Origin: an uncultured Collinsella sp.
GTDB taxonomy: Bacteria > Actinomycetota > Coriobacteriia > Coriobacteriales > Coriobacteriaceae
DNA length: 27,525 nucleotides
Direction: 5' to 3'
Assembly (NCBI GenBank): GCA_958415625.1
Contig: CATYZI010000030.1
Coordinates: forward strand, 1-27,525
Shown: piece after piece, positions 14,889 through 22,733 of the stretch
Position numbering within the stretch: the first letter of the stretch is position 1
How the letters are laid out: each line of letters starts with the position of its first letter
Notes under the pieces: model-generated
Database searches by the model: none
What the model was told of the DNA's origin: nothing
Seen by the model: the letters and a program-made list of their open reading frames with translations, nothing else
Made by a program: the position numbers and the translations under genes

Positions 14889-15932
14889 ATGGCGCTTTCT
14901 GAATACAGCAAGCGGCTGCTGGACGCGTATGCCGAGCAGCCGTTCCTTATGGCTCCCATGGCGGGCGTAACCGACCCCGCCTATCGCATCATGTGCCGCC
15001 GTCGCGGTGCCAACCTTGCCTACAGCGAGATGGTGAGCGTGGCGGGCCTTGCCTATGCCAGCAATAAAACGTGGCGCCTGGTGCTGCCGGCAGACGAGGA
15101 GCAGCAGATTTGCGTGCAGCTCTTTGGCTCCAAACCCGATCAGTTTGCGAGCGCCGTCGCTGCCGTCGAGGAGCGCGTGGGCGATCGCCTGTCGCTCATC
15201 GATATCAACATGGCCTGTCCCGCCCGTAAGGTCGTTACCAAGGGCGAGGGCTCGGCGCTCATGCGCACGCCCGACCTGGCCGAGAAGATTGTCGAGGCCG
15301 CGGTGGGTGCGGCGCATGTGCCCGTGACCGTAAAGATCCGCAAGGGCTTTTATGCCGAGGACCGCAATGCCGCGACGTTTGCCCAGATGCTCGAGGGCGC
15401 CGGCGCCGCCGCAGTTGCCGTTCACGGTCGTTGCGCCACGCAGCTCTATACAGGCCAGGCTGATTGGTCGGTCGTCGATGAAGTCGCCGACGCCGTTGAG
15501 ATTCCCGTGATCGGTTCGGGCGATGTGTTCTCTGCCGAGGATGCGGCTGAACATTTGAGCAGCTCGGGCGCCAGCGCGGTGTTTATCGCACGCGGCATCT
15601 ACGGCAATCCGTGGGTGTTTGGCGATGCGCGCGCCCTTGCGCTCGATGGCACGCCGGTGCCGTCGCGCAGCTCGGTCGAGCGCCTGGACGCCCTGCGCGA
15701 GCACCTGACGCTCACGCACGAGCTGTTGCCGCTCATGTCGCGTGCCCGTACGTACGCGAGCTGGTATCTCAAAGGCATGCCCCATGCCGCCGCCTGGCGC
15801 GCTCAGGTGGTGCGCTGCTCCTCGTATGAGGAGTTTATGGCGCTGGTCGATGATATCGAACGCGATGTGGTGGCCTGTGAGGCAGCGCTTGCCGCCGGCG
15901 AGTCGGTGCCCGCGCATCTGCTGGAGGCCTAA
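14889..15932 (+). CDS. dusB: tRNA-dihydrouridine synthase, DusB type
   Basis: A 347-residue FMN barrel enzyme that reduces uridines to dihydrouridine in tRNA D-loops using NADPH. The N-terminus FLMAPMAGVTDPAYR and the catalytic cysteine C110 in NMACPARKVV are diagnostic; VAVHGRCATQLYTG and VIGSGDV continue the family pattern. The length and order agree with bacterial DusB, though the exact tRNA position cannot be read from sequence. ATG 14889 starts four bases after lepA; AAGGTGG about 12 bases upstream is a loose ribosome binding site. The gene lies between lepA and hemW, which are adjacent in Bacillus. Confidence 0.93.
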   Translation: MALSEYSKRLLDAYAEQPFLMAPMAGVTDPAYRIMCRRRGANLAYSEMVSVAGLAYASNKTWRLVLPADEEQQICVQLFGSKPDQFASAVAAVEERVGDRLSLIDINMACPARKVVTKGEGSALMRTPDLAEKIVEAAVGAAHVPVTVKIRKGFYAEDRNAATFAQMLEGAGAAAVAVHGRCATQLYTGQADWSVVDEVADAVEIPVIGSGDVFSAEDAAEHLSSSGASAVFIARGIYGNPWVFGDARALALDGTPVPSRSSVERLDALREHLTLTHELLPLMSRARTYASWYLKGMPHAAAWRAQVVRCSSYEEFMALVDDIERDVVACEAALAAGESVPAHLLEA

Positions 15933-15934
15933 GG

Positions 15935-17167
15935 GTGGCCGTTACCGCGCTGTACGTGCACGTACCGTTTTGCGCTCAAAAGTGCCGCTACTGCGACTTC
16001 GACTCGCGCAGCTTCGCGCTGTGCGGCCTGAATGCTGCACTCGATGCCTATTTTGAGCAGCTGTACGCGCGTCTCGATGCCTTTGGCGACGCCGGGGCGC
16101 TCGAGCAGGTCCGCACCGTCTACGTGGGCGGCGGCACGCCGTCGCTGGCGGGGGAGCGCCTGGTGGAACTTGCCCGGCGCATCTTCATGCGGTGTAAGCC
16201 CGTTGAGTTTACCTGCGAGGCCAATCCTGAGTCGCTGACTGCCGAGCTTGCAGAAGCCCTTGCCGTGGCAGGTGTCACGCGCATTTCACTTGGCGTGCAA
16301 ACGCTCGATAATGACGAGCTTGCCGCTATCGGCCGCATCCACGATGCCGAGCGGGCCCTCGCGGCCATCGCGACGGTTAAGGATGTCGGGCTTGACGTGT
16401 CGTGCGACCTTATGTGCGGGCTTCCCGGACAGACGGCTGCGAGTTGGCAACGCACGCTCGAGGGCGTGCTTGCGGCTGCCCCGCATCACGTGTCGGTCTA
16501 TCCGCTCACGCTCGAGGAAGGAACGCCGCTCTTCCGCATGTCATGCCGCGATGAGTCGCTTGAGCCCGATGAGGATTTTCAAGCCGCGTGTATGGATGTG
16601 GCTCGAGAGCGTCTATGCGCTGCCGGCTACCATCCGTACGAGGTGGCGAGCTATGCGCTCAATGGACACGAATGCGCCCATAACATTGCCTACTGGACCG
16701 GTCAGGGTTATTTGGGTATTGGTCGGTCTGCCGCGGGGATGCTCGACGCCGAAGATTTCGATCGTTTGGCCGAGCTGTTTCCCGGCGTTTCGCCTCGTGG
16801 TGACGCGCATCGCGTGCGCTTGGTACAGCGCGATGATGCCGCGTCGACTTTTGAGGCCGAGTATCTTTCGCGGCGCGAGACGGTGGCCGAGGACCTGATG
16901 CTCGCCTGCCGCATGACGCGTGGCGTGGGGTTCGACCTGCTGGTTCGCGCGGCGGACGTGATTCCCGTGGACGAACTGACAGCAGCTTGCGACCGCGCCC
17001 TTGAGCTTGGGCTTGCCGTCTGGGTGCCAGACGCCGACGATCCCTATGTTGGCTCCGTCGCATCGGCCGACGTCATCGCGGGTCGCACCCGCGCCCATCT
17101 GGCGCCGACCCACTTGGGCTGGCTCGATGGAAATGTTCTGTTCGAGCTGTTTTGGGGTCTAGCTTAG
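15935..17167 (+). CDS. hemW: Radical SAM heme chaperone HemW
   Basis: A 410-residue radical SAM protein. The iron-sulfur cysteines C13, C17 and C20 lie in HVPFCAQKCRYCDF near the N-terminus, and YVGGGTPS and SLGVQTLD follow as in the HemN/HemW family. The block HNIAYWTGQGYLGIG is characteristic. The N-terminal cysteine of coproporphyrinogen dehydrogenases is lacking, which favours HemW, a heme-trafficking protein, over true HemN. GTG 15935 follows CTGGAGG by eight bases and starts two bases after dusB. The lepA-hemW neighbourhood agrees with this reading. In Firmicutes hrcA would come next; here dnaJ does. Confidence 0.92.
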   Translation: MAVTALYVHVPFCAQKCRYCDFDSRSFALCGLNAALDAYFEQLYARLDAFGDAGALEQVRTVYVGGGTPSLAGERLVELARRIFMRCKPVEFTCEANPESLTAELAEALAVAGVTRISLGVQTLDNDELAAIGRIHDAERALAAIATVKDVGLDVSCDLMCGLPGQTAASWQRTLEGVLAAAPHHVSVYPLTLEEGTPLFRMSCRDESLEPDEDFQAACMDVARERLCAAGYHPYEVASYALNGHECAHNIAYWTGQGYLGIGRSAAGMLDAEDFDRLAELFPGVSPRGDAHRVRLVQRDDAASTFEAEYLSRRETVAEDLMLACRMTRGVGFDLLVRAADVIPVDELTAACDRALELGLAVWVPDADDPYVGSVASADVIAGRTRAHLAPTHLGWLDGNVLFELFWGLA

Positions 17168-17177
17168 GCCGCTCGGG

Positions 17178-17183
17178 TAGAAT
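17178..17183 (+). promoter_or_regulatory. Candidate -10 box of the dnaJ-like gene
   Basis: TAGAAT (five of six matches) follows GCTCGGG, ten bases after the hemW stop. No good -35 box stands 16-18 bases upstream; TTGGGG at 17152-17157 would need a 20-base spacer. I find no CIRCE element and no HspR-type inverted repeat near it, so no known heat-shock repressor site is visible. Confidence 0.45.
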
Positions 17184-17225
17184 TACCGCAATATATACGC
17201 TGCTGTGAGCAGGAGGTTGCCGCGT

Positions 17226-18329
17226 ATGGCGACGATGAACGAAAAAGATTACTACGAGATCCTGGGTGTCTCCAAGGACGCCTCCTCGCGTGATATTCAA
17301 AAGGCCTTCCAGCAAAAGGCCCGCAAACTCCATCCGGACGTTAACAAGGAGCCGGATGCCGAGGAAAAGTTTAAAGAGGTTTCCGAAGCCTATGCCGTGC
17401 TTTCGGATGAGCAGAAGCGTGCGCGTTATGACGCCATGCGCTCGGGGAATCCCTTTGCCGGTGCACCGACGGCTTCGCCCTATGGTGGCGGCTATGCTGG
17501 CAACACGGGCTATGGCAATCCCTTTGAGGGCGGTTTTCCCTTCGGCGGTGCTTGGGGGCAACAGCGTCGCGGTCAGGCTGCGTACAACCCCGAGAACGGC
17601 GCCAACGTGGTGGTCGACATTAAGCTCGACGCCAAGGAGGCAAAGGAAGGCGCCCGTAAGACCGTGCGCTATGCGCATTACGATACTTGCGGTCATTGCG
17701 GAGGATCGGGTTCCGTTTCGTCCGAGCATGCCCATACCTGTCCGAGCTGCGGCGGTCGAGGCCATATTGACGTCGACCTGTCCTTCCTGTTCGGCGCGGG
17801 CACGTTCCAGTCGGTCTGCCCCGAGTGCGGCGGTTCCGGCAAGGTCGTGGCCGATCCGTGCCCCGATTGCGGCGGCAGTGGCCGTACCCGCGTGACCTCC
17901 GAGCAGACGATCGAGTTCCCCGCCGGCACCCACGACGGAGACGAAGTGCGTATCCCCAACATGGGCCACGCCGGCACCAACGGCGCTTCGGGCGGTGACT
18001 TGGTCGGCCGTGCACATGTTGAGGCCGAGCGCCTGGAAGGCAAAGCGCGCACCGGCTTTTACCTCATGGGCATCATCGCGCCGTTCTTGGTGCTGTCGGC
18101 CATTTCGGGCGTGTTCTCGGCCTTTGCCATGATGTGCTTCATTCCGTTTGCCATGGGCCTGTTTATGGTGCTCTCGGATGGGGTGCTTCACCGAAGCCTG
18201 CTGTGGTGGAAGCGCGGCGCGATGCAGTTTGCCAATGGTTTCGCCAACGGATTTATGTTTGCACTCGTGTCGGTATGGTTCGCAAGCTGCTCTCAGCGTG
18301 CCATGCTTTCGCCCTACGGAATGCAATAA
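17226..18329 (+). CDS. Membrane-anchored DnaJ-like protein with zinc finger
   Basis: A 367-residue J-domain protein with an unusual build. The J domain (residues 8-70) has the intact HPD at 36-38 needed to stimulate DnaK. A Gly/Phe/Asn/Tyr-rich linker runs to about 118. The zinc-finger region has four CxxCxGxG motifs starting at C155, C172, C198 and C212. The first substrate-binding fold ends near GGDLVGRAHVE (257-266). There, instead of the second C-terminal domain and dimerisation tail, come about three hydrophobic helices (276-297, 298-317, 339-356) with a basic loop between the last two. It should therefore be tethered to the inner face of the membrane. ATG 17226 is eight bases after AGGAGGT. 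No frameshift is evident; the reading frame stays coherent to the stop. Confidence 0.85.
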   Translation: MATMNEKDYYEILGVSKDASSRDIQKAFQQKARKLHPDVNKEPDAEEKFKEVSEAYAVLSDEQKRARYDAMRSGNPFAGAPTASPYGGGYAGNTGYGNPFEGGFPFGGAWGQQRRGQAAYNPENGANVVVDIKLDAKEAKEGARKTVRYAHYDTCGHCGGSGSVSSEHAHTCPSCGGRGHIDVDLSFLFGAGTFQSVCPECGGSGKVVADPCPDCGGSGRTRVTSEQTIEFPAGTHDGDEVRIPNMGHAGTNGASGGDLVGRAHVEAERLEGKARTGFYLMGIIAPFLVLSAISGVFSAFAMMCFIPFAMGLFMVLSDGVLHRSLLWWKRGAMQFANGFANGFMFALVSVWFASCSQRAMLSPYGMQ

Positions 18330-18365
18330 CATTAAGCGTACTGTTTGCGATCTGCCCAGCTTGGG

Positions 18366-18371
18366 TATAGG
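18366..18371 (+). promoter_or_regulatory. Possible -10 box before the second dnaJ
   Basis: TATAGG follows TTGGG in the 81-base gap between the two dnaJ genes. TTTGCG at 18344-18349 stands 16 bases upstream as a weak -35 box. It could allow separate expression of the canonical dnaJ; the match is modest. Confidence 0.3.
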
Positions 18372-18410
18372 ACGCACTGTGACAATAATGAAAGTCGGAA
18401 GGATTCGGTC

Positions 18411-19559
18411 GTGTCGGAAAATAGGGATTACTACGAGGTACTTGGCGTCGACAAGGATGCCGACGCGCGGACGATCAAGCGCGCGTTTCTAAAGAAGGCC
18501 CGTACCGTACACCCGGATGTTTCGGACGACCCCGAGGCCGAGGCCAAGTTCAAGGAGCTCAACGAAGCCTATTCCGTTCTTTCTGACGAACAGAAGCGCG
18601 CTAACTATGACCGTTACGGCACCGCCGACGGCCCTGGTGGCTCTGGCTATGTCGACATCAACGATATCTTTGGCGGCATGGGCATGGATGACCTGTTCTC
18701 GTCGTTCTTTGGCGGTGGCGCCGGTGGTGGCGCTCGCAGCCGTCGTGAGCGTCGTCGCGGACGTGACATGGCCATCTCGCTTTCGGTGACGCTCGAGGAG
18801 GCGGCACTCGGCTGCAAAAAGACGATCAGCTATGATCGCCTTGCTCCTTGCGAGGACTGCAACGGTACCGGTAGGGCCGAGGGTGCACAGGAAAAGCAGT
18901 GCAGTCGCTGTCACGGTACGGGCTACGTCACGACGGTTCAGCGATCGTTTTTGGGCCAGGTTCAGTCTTCCTCGCCTTGCCCCGACTGCCATGGCGAGGG
19001 CACGGTTATCGACCATCCCTGCGAGACCTGCGACGGTCAGGGCCGCACGCCTTCGCACGAAAAGATCGACATCGATATTCCCGCCGGCGTTTCGACCGGT
19101 CGCCAGCTGCGTGTGAGCGGCTTTGGCGAGGCCGGCCTTCGCGGCGAGCCTTCGGGCGACCTGATTGTCAACGTGCGCGTTGCCGATCATGAGCGCTTTA
19201 AGCGCAACGGTGACGACCTGTACCTGGTGAGCGATATCTCGATTGCGCAGGCTGCGCTCGGCTGCGAGATCGAGGTCGAGGGCATTATGCCCGACGAGGT
19301 CGTTAAGGTGACGGTTCCCGCCGGCGCCCAGTACGGCGACACCGTGAGCGTCAATAATTACGGCATGCCGCGCATTGGCGGTGGCGGTTCGCGTGGCCGC
19401 CTGATCGTGCAACTGCGCGTGGTCGTTCCCACCAATCTTTCCAATAAGCAACGCGAACTGCTCCGTGCTTTTGCCGATGAGATGGGCGATGACGTCGCTT
19501 TCGGTAAGAAGTCGGTGACCGACCGTATCAAGAGTGCCCTCGACGATATCCTCGATTAA
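18411..19559 (+). CDS. dnaJ: Chaperone protein DnaJ (canonical)
   Basis: A 382-residue full-length DnaJ (Hsp40), which delivers clients to DnaK and stimulates its ATPase. The J domain carries HPD in KARTVHPDVSDD. A Gly/Phe-rich linker (IFGGMGMDDLFSSFFGGG) is followed by four zinc motifs, CEDCNGTG, CSRCHGTG, CPDCHGEG and CETCDGQG, and both C-terminal substrate-binding folds (IDIPAGVSTGRQLRV, VTVPAGAQYGDTVSV). GTG 18411 follows GGAAGGA by seven bases. No dnaK, grpE or hrcA is nearby, so its DnaK partner is encoded elsewhere. It lies nine bases before mtaB. Confidence 0.95.
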   Translation: MSENRDYYEVLGVDKDADARTIKRAFLKKARTVHPDVSDDPEAEAKFKELNEAYSVLSDEQKRANYDRYGTADGPGGSGYVDINDIFGGMGMDDLFSSFFGGGAGGGARSRRERRRGRDMAISLSVTLEEAALGCKKTISYDRLAPCEDCNGTGRAEGAQEKQCSRCHGTGYVTTVQRSFLGQVQSSSPCPDCHGEGTVIDHPCETCDGQGRTPSHEKIDIDIPAGVSTGRQLRVSGFGEAGLRGEPSGDLIVNVRVADHERFKRNGDDLYLVSDISIAQAALGCEIEVEGIMPDEVVKVTVPAGAQYGDTVSVNNYGMPRIGGGGSRGRLIVQLRVVVPTNLSNKQRELLRAFADEMGDDVAFGKKSVTDRIKSALDDILD

Positions 19560-19568
19560 GGAGCCCGC

Positions 19569-20861
19569 GTGCTCGCACCCCATATTTCCGTCGTCAACCT
19601 CGGCTGCCGTGTCAACCGGGTTGAGTCTGACCGTATCACTGCCGATCTTATGCGCCTGGGCTTTGCTATTGTGGAGCCCCAGGATGCCGATCTGATCGTC
19701 ATTAACACCTGTGCCGTTACGGGCGAGGCCGAGGCCAAGACCCGTAAGGCCGTCCGTCATGCGCTGGCCCATCCAAACGAGCCCTATGTGGTCGTGACCG
19801 GATGCGTGGTCAATTTGCATCCCGAGGAGCTGTTGGAGCTTTCGGATCGCGTGATTGCCGAGCCGTCTAAGATCGATGTCGCCGAACGTGTCTGCGAGGT
19901 GCTGAGCGTTGAGTCCGATAGCGTTCCCGCCTGCAGCGATGGCGAGGTGGTCGATGCGCTCGGTCGCTCTCGCCTGGGCGTGAAGATCCAGGACGGCTGC
20001 AACCATCGCTGTACCTATTGCATTGTGTGGAAGGCGCGCGGCCCCGAGCGTTCCGTGCCCGTCGAGTCCGTTCTCGAACAGGTGCGTGAAGCCCAGGAGG
20101 CCGGCGTGCCCGAGGTGGTGCTGACCGGTGTGAACCTGGGTGCCTACGATGGCAAGAGCGCGACCGACGAGCATGTCGAAATCGATGAGCTGCTCGAGGC
20201 CATCATGGAGCGCACGACTATTGCGCATGTGCGCATTTCCTCGGTCGAGCCCATGGATATCTCTGAGCGCCTGCTTAAGGTTATGGCGCGCTATCCGCAG
20301 CGTATCGCCCCGTTTTTGCACCTGCCCGTGCAGTCCGGCTGTACGGCGACCCTGCATCGCATGGGTCGTCCCTATAGTGCGGAGGCCTTTGAGGACACGG
20401 TGCGTATGATTCGCGCCAACTTGCCCCAGGCGTCTCTTTCGTGCGACGTCATCGTCGGTTTTCCTGGTGAGACGGACGAGGAGTTCGAGGAGTCGCTGGC
20501 GCTGTGCCGCCGCGTGGGGTTCTCGCGTATGCACGTGTTCCGTTACAGCAAGCGTCCCGGTACCCTTGCTGCCGACATGCCCGACCAGGTGCCGCCCGAG
20601 GTTATGGCCGAGCGCAGCCGCCGTATGCGAGACGCGGCGCAGGAGCTCGCTATTGCCGATGCTCGTCGTCGCGTGGGCACTGTCGAGCGTGCCGTGCTCG
20701 AGTATGGTGACAACCTGACGCTCGGTTCGTTCCATCATGCCCGTCTTGACGATACCTGTGGACTTACAGCCCCGTGCCTGCTCGATGTTGCTATCATCGG
20801 AGTCGATGATTCCGGCTTGGTCCATGCGCGCAGGGAGGTCCATGGAAGCCTCGAAGATTAG
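19569..20861 (+). CDS. mtaB: tRNA methylthiotransferase, MtaB type
   Basis: A 430-residue radical SAM methylthiotransferase. N-terminal cluster cysteines are C13 (NLGCRVN), C48 (NTCAVT) and C79 (VTGCVV); the radical SAM cysteines are C144, C148 and C151 (CNHRCTYC). A C-terminal TRAM-like region is present. The family adds a methylthio group to t6A at tRNA position 37; the NLGCxVN start and the place after dnaJ, as in Bacillus, favour MtaB over MiaB or RimO. GTG 19569 lies six bases behind AAGGAG, which overlaps the dnaJ stop. The end overlaps phoH by 20 bases. Confidence 0.92.
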   Translation: MLAPHISVVNLGCRVNRVESDRITADLMRLGFAIVEPQDADLIVINTCAVTGEAEAKTRKAVRHALAHPNEPYVVVTGCVVNLHPEELLELSDRVIAEPSKIDVAERVCEVLSVESDSVPACSDGEVVDALGRSRLGVKIQDGCNHRCTYCIVWKARGPERSVPVESVLEQVREAQEAGVPEVVLTGVNLGAYDGKSATDEHVEIDELLEAIMERTTIAHVRISSVEPMDISERLLKVMARYPQRIAPFLHLPVQSGCTATLHRMGRPYSAEAFEDTVRMIRANLPQASLSCDVIVGFPGETDEEFEESLALCRRVGFSRMHVFRYSKRPGTLAADMPDQVPPEVMAERSRRMRDAAQELAIADARRRVGTVERAVLEYGDNLTLGSFHHARLDDTCGLTAPCLLDVAIIGVDDSGLVHARREVHGSLED

Positions 20862-21828
20862 ACTTACCGTTCCCGAGGGAATTGATCCCTCGCGCGTTTT
20901 GGGCGCCGGCGACGGCGTCCTTCGTGCGCTCGAGAGTTTGGTTCGCGCTCACGTGGTCGCCCGTGGCGATAGTATCGCCGTGAGCGGTGACCCGGACGAG
21001 GTCGAGCTCGTGGCGCGTTTTTTCGAACACGCTTTTCGCGAGGCGGCCGCCGGGCGCACGCTGTCTGCTGACGATGTCTCTCGCTGCCTGGCCGTCTTGC
21101 GCGACGGTGAGCACGAGGCTACGTCGCTTCGCGATGACGTGCTGCTTTCGTATCGCGGCCGCGTCATTCGCCCCAAGACGCTTGGGCAAAAGCGCTATGT
21201 GGATGCCATCCGCTCGCATACCATCACGTTTGGCCTGGGTCCAGCCGGTACCGGTAAGACTTATCTGGCCATGGCTCTCGCCGTTGCCGCGCTCAAGCGC
21301 CACGAGGTGGGCCGTCTGATCTTGACGCGTCCGGTTGTCGAGGCGGGGGAGAACCTGGGCTTTTTGCCCGGCACCCTCGAGGAAAAGATCGATCCCTACA
21401 TGCGTCCGCTCTACGATGCCCTCTTTGACATGATGGATCGCGAACGCACCGATGAGCTTATGGAGCGTGGCGTGATCGAGATCGCCCCGCTCGCCTATAT
21501 GCGCGGTCGAACGCTGAGCGATGCCTTCGTGGTGCTCGACGAGGCGCAAAACACGACGCCCGAGCAGATGAAGATGTTCCTGACGCGTCTGGGCTTTAAT
21601 TCCAAATTCGTGATCACCGGCGACCTGAGCCAACGCGACCTGGTGGGTCGTCGCGGCGGCCTGGCCGATGTCGAGAGAATTTTGGGCCGCGTCGACGATG
21701 TGGCGTTTTCGCACCTGGAGCGCGCCGATGTGGTGCGCCATGCCCTGGTGGGCCGTATCGTTGAGGCCTATGATGCGTATGATGACGCGCGCGAGAAGCG
21801 CGTGCGTGACCGGAAGGAGTCCCGTTGA
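20842..21828 (+). CDS. phoH: PhoH family ATPase
   Basis: A 328-residue PhoH-like protein with a P-loop at residues 133-140 (GPAGTGKT) and a Walker B block VVLDEAQN. The ILTRPVVEAGENLGFLPG and FVITGDLSQRDL segments are strongly conserved in the family. Its biological role is poorly defined; the standing link to ybeY suggests RNA metabolism. The start is uncertain: ATG 20842 has GGGAGG only three bases away, and an in-frame ATG at 20824 has no ribosome binding site. Either gives nearly the same protein. The stop overlaps the ybeY start by four bases. Confidence 0.93.
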   Translation: MEASKIRLTVPEGIDPSRVLGAGDGVLRALESLVRAHVVARGDSIAVSGDPDEVELVARFFEHAFREAAAGRTLSADDVSRCLAVLRDGEHEATSLRDDVLLSYRGRVIRPKTLGQKRYVDAIRSHTITFGLGPAGTGKTYLAMALAVAALKRHEVGRLILTRPVVEAGENLGFLPGTLEEKIDPYMRPLYDALFDMMDRERTDELMERGVIEIAPLAYMRGRTLSDAFVVLDEAQNTTPEQMKMFLTRLGFNSKFVITGDLSQRDLVGRRGGLADVERILGRVDDVAFSHLERADVVRHALVGRIVEAYDAYDDAREKRVRDRKESR

Positions 21829-22334
21829 GTGTATTGATCAGCAACGATGCCGAGCTCGATACGCTGCTCGACGCGCAGGAAGTGGAGCACATCTGCGAGG
21901 TCGTGCTTGCCGCCGAGGGCGTTGAGCGTGAAGTCGAGATCTCCCTTTCGTATGTCGATGAGGACGAGATGCACGAGCTCAATCACGAGTGGCGCGGTAT
22001 CGACCGCACCACCGATGTCCTTTCGTTTGAGTGCGACTCTGCCTTTGACGAGGATATTCCCGCCGACGAGACGCTCGAGCTCGGCGATATTATCCTGGCC
22101 CCGCAGGTCATCGCCCGCCAGGCCCCCGGTTTTGGCAATAGCCCCGCCGACGAGTGCCGCCTGATGCTCGTGCACGGCATGCTGCATCTGCTGGGGTATG
22201 ACCACATCGAGGACGACGAGGCCGAGGTCATGGAGGCTCGCGAGGATGCTATCCTGCGCGATCTTGCGCTTGAGCGCGGCGAGGACCCCAAGCTGGTCCA
22301 CGTCGGCCCCATCACCAACCATGCCCACGACTAG
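21825..22334 (+). CDS. ybeY: Endoribonuclease YbeY
   Basis: A 169-residue zinc-dependent RNase of the UPF0054 family, which takes part in 16S rRNA maturation and ribosome quality control. The metal site HGMLHLLGYDH gives H117, H121 and H127, and TDVLSFE and GDIILAP upstream are family landmarks. The start is a TTG at 21825 that overlaps the phoH stop (TTGA) and lies five bases behind GGAAGGAG; the strong box supports it despite the rare codon. The phoH-ybeY-dgkA-era order is conserved in Firmicutes. Confidence 0.94.
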   Translation: MSVLISNDAELDTLLDAQEVEHICEVVLAAEGVEREVEISLSYVDEDEMHELNHEWRGIDRTTDVLSFECDSAFDEDIPADETLELGDIILAPQVIARQAPGFGNSPADECRLMLVHGMLHLLGYDHIEDDEAEVMEAREDAILRDLALERGEDPKLVHVGPITNHAHD

Positions 22335-22343
22335 GAGCCGTCT

Positions 22344-22721
22344 ATGATTCCCGGATCGAACAAGGACCATCCGTCCTTCTTGAAGTCGTTCTCCTACGCC
22401 ATGGAGGGCTTCGTCACCGCCGTCAAGACCGAGCGCAACATTAAGGTCATGCTCGCGGTGGGCGTGTGCACCGTCATCGCCGGCTGCATCGTGGGGCTCG
22501 ACATTGCCGAGTGGGCCACGATTATCATCTGCTGCGGCCTGGTGATTCACGGCGAGCTGTGCAACACCGCCATGGAGGCGATTGTCGATCTGGCGACCCA
22601 GGAGCTCCATCCGCTGGCAAAGCGCGCGAAGGATATCGCCGCCGCCTCCGTATACGTTCTTTCCATCACCGCCGCGATTGTGGGCTTGTTGGTATTTGCC
22701 CATGCGCTCGGCATTATTTAG
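22344..22721 (+). CDS. dgkA: Diacylglycerol / undecaprenol kinase, DgkA family
   Basis: A 125-residue integral membrane kinase with three predicted helices. SFSYAMEGFVTAVKTERNIK, ELCNTAMEAIVDLAT and HPLAKRAKDIAAA are the conserved blocks, including the glutamates of the active site. Gram-positive members phosphorylate undecaprenol, the cell-wall lipid carrier, rather than diacylglycerol; that substrate is inferred here from the context. ATG 22344 has TAGGAG six bases upstream. The gene begins nine bases after ybeY and ends twelve bases before era. Confidence 0.93.
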   Translation: MIPGSNKDHPSFLKSFSYAMEGFVTAVKTERNIKVMLAVGVCTVIAGCIVGLDIAEWATIIICCGLVIHGELCNTAMEAIVDLATQELHPLAKRAKDIAAASVYVLSITAAIVGLLVFAHALGII

Positions 22722-22733
22722 AAAGGGATTCCC

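Noticed and set aside
17168..18410. CIRCE or HspR-type heat-shock operator near the dnaJ genes
   Set aside because: I looked for TTAGCACTC-type and CTTGAGT-type inverted repeats by eye and found none.
18489..20843. Minus-strand open frame of 784 codons opposite dnaJ and mtaB
   Set aside because: It is antisense to two well-conserved genes, has no recognisable domain, and has no supporting ribosome binding site.
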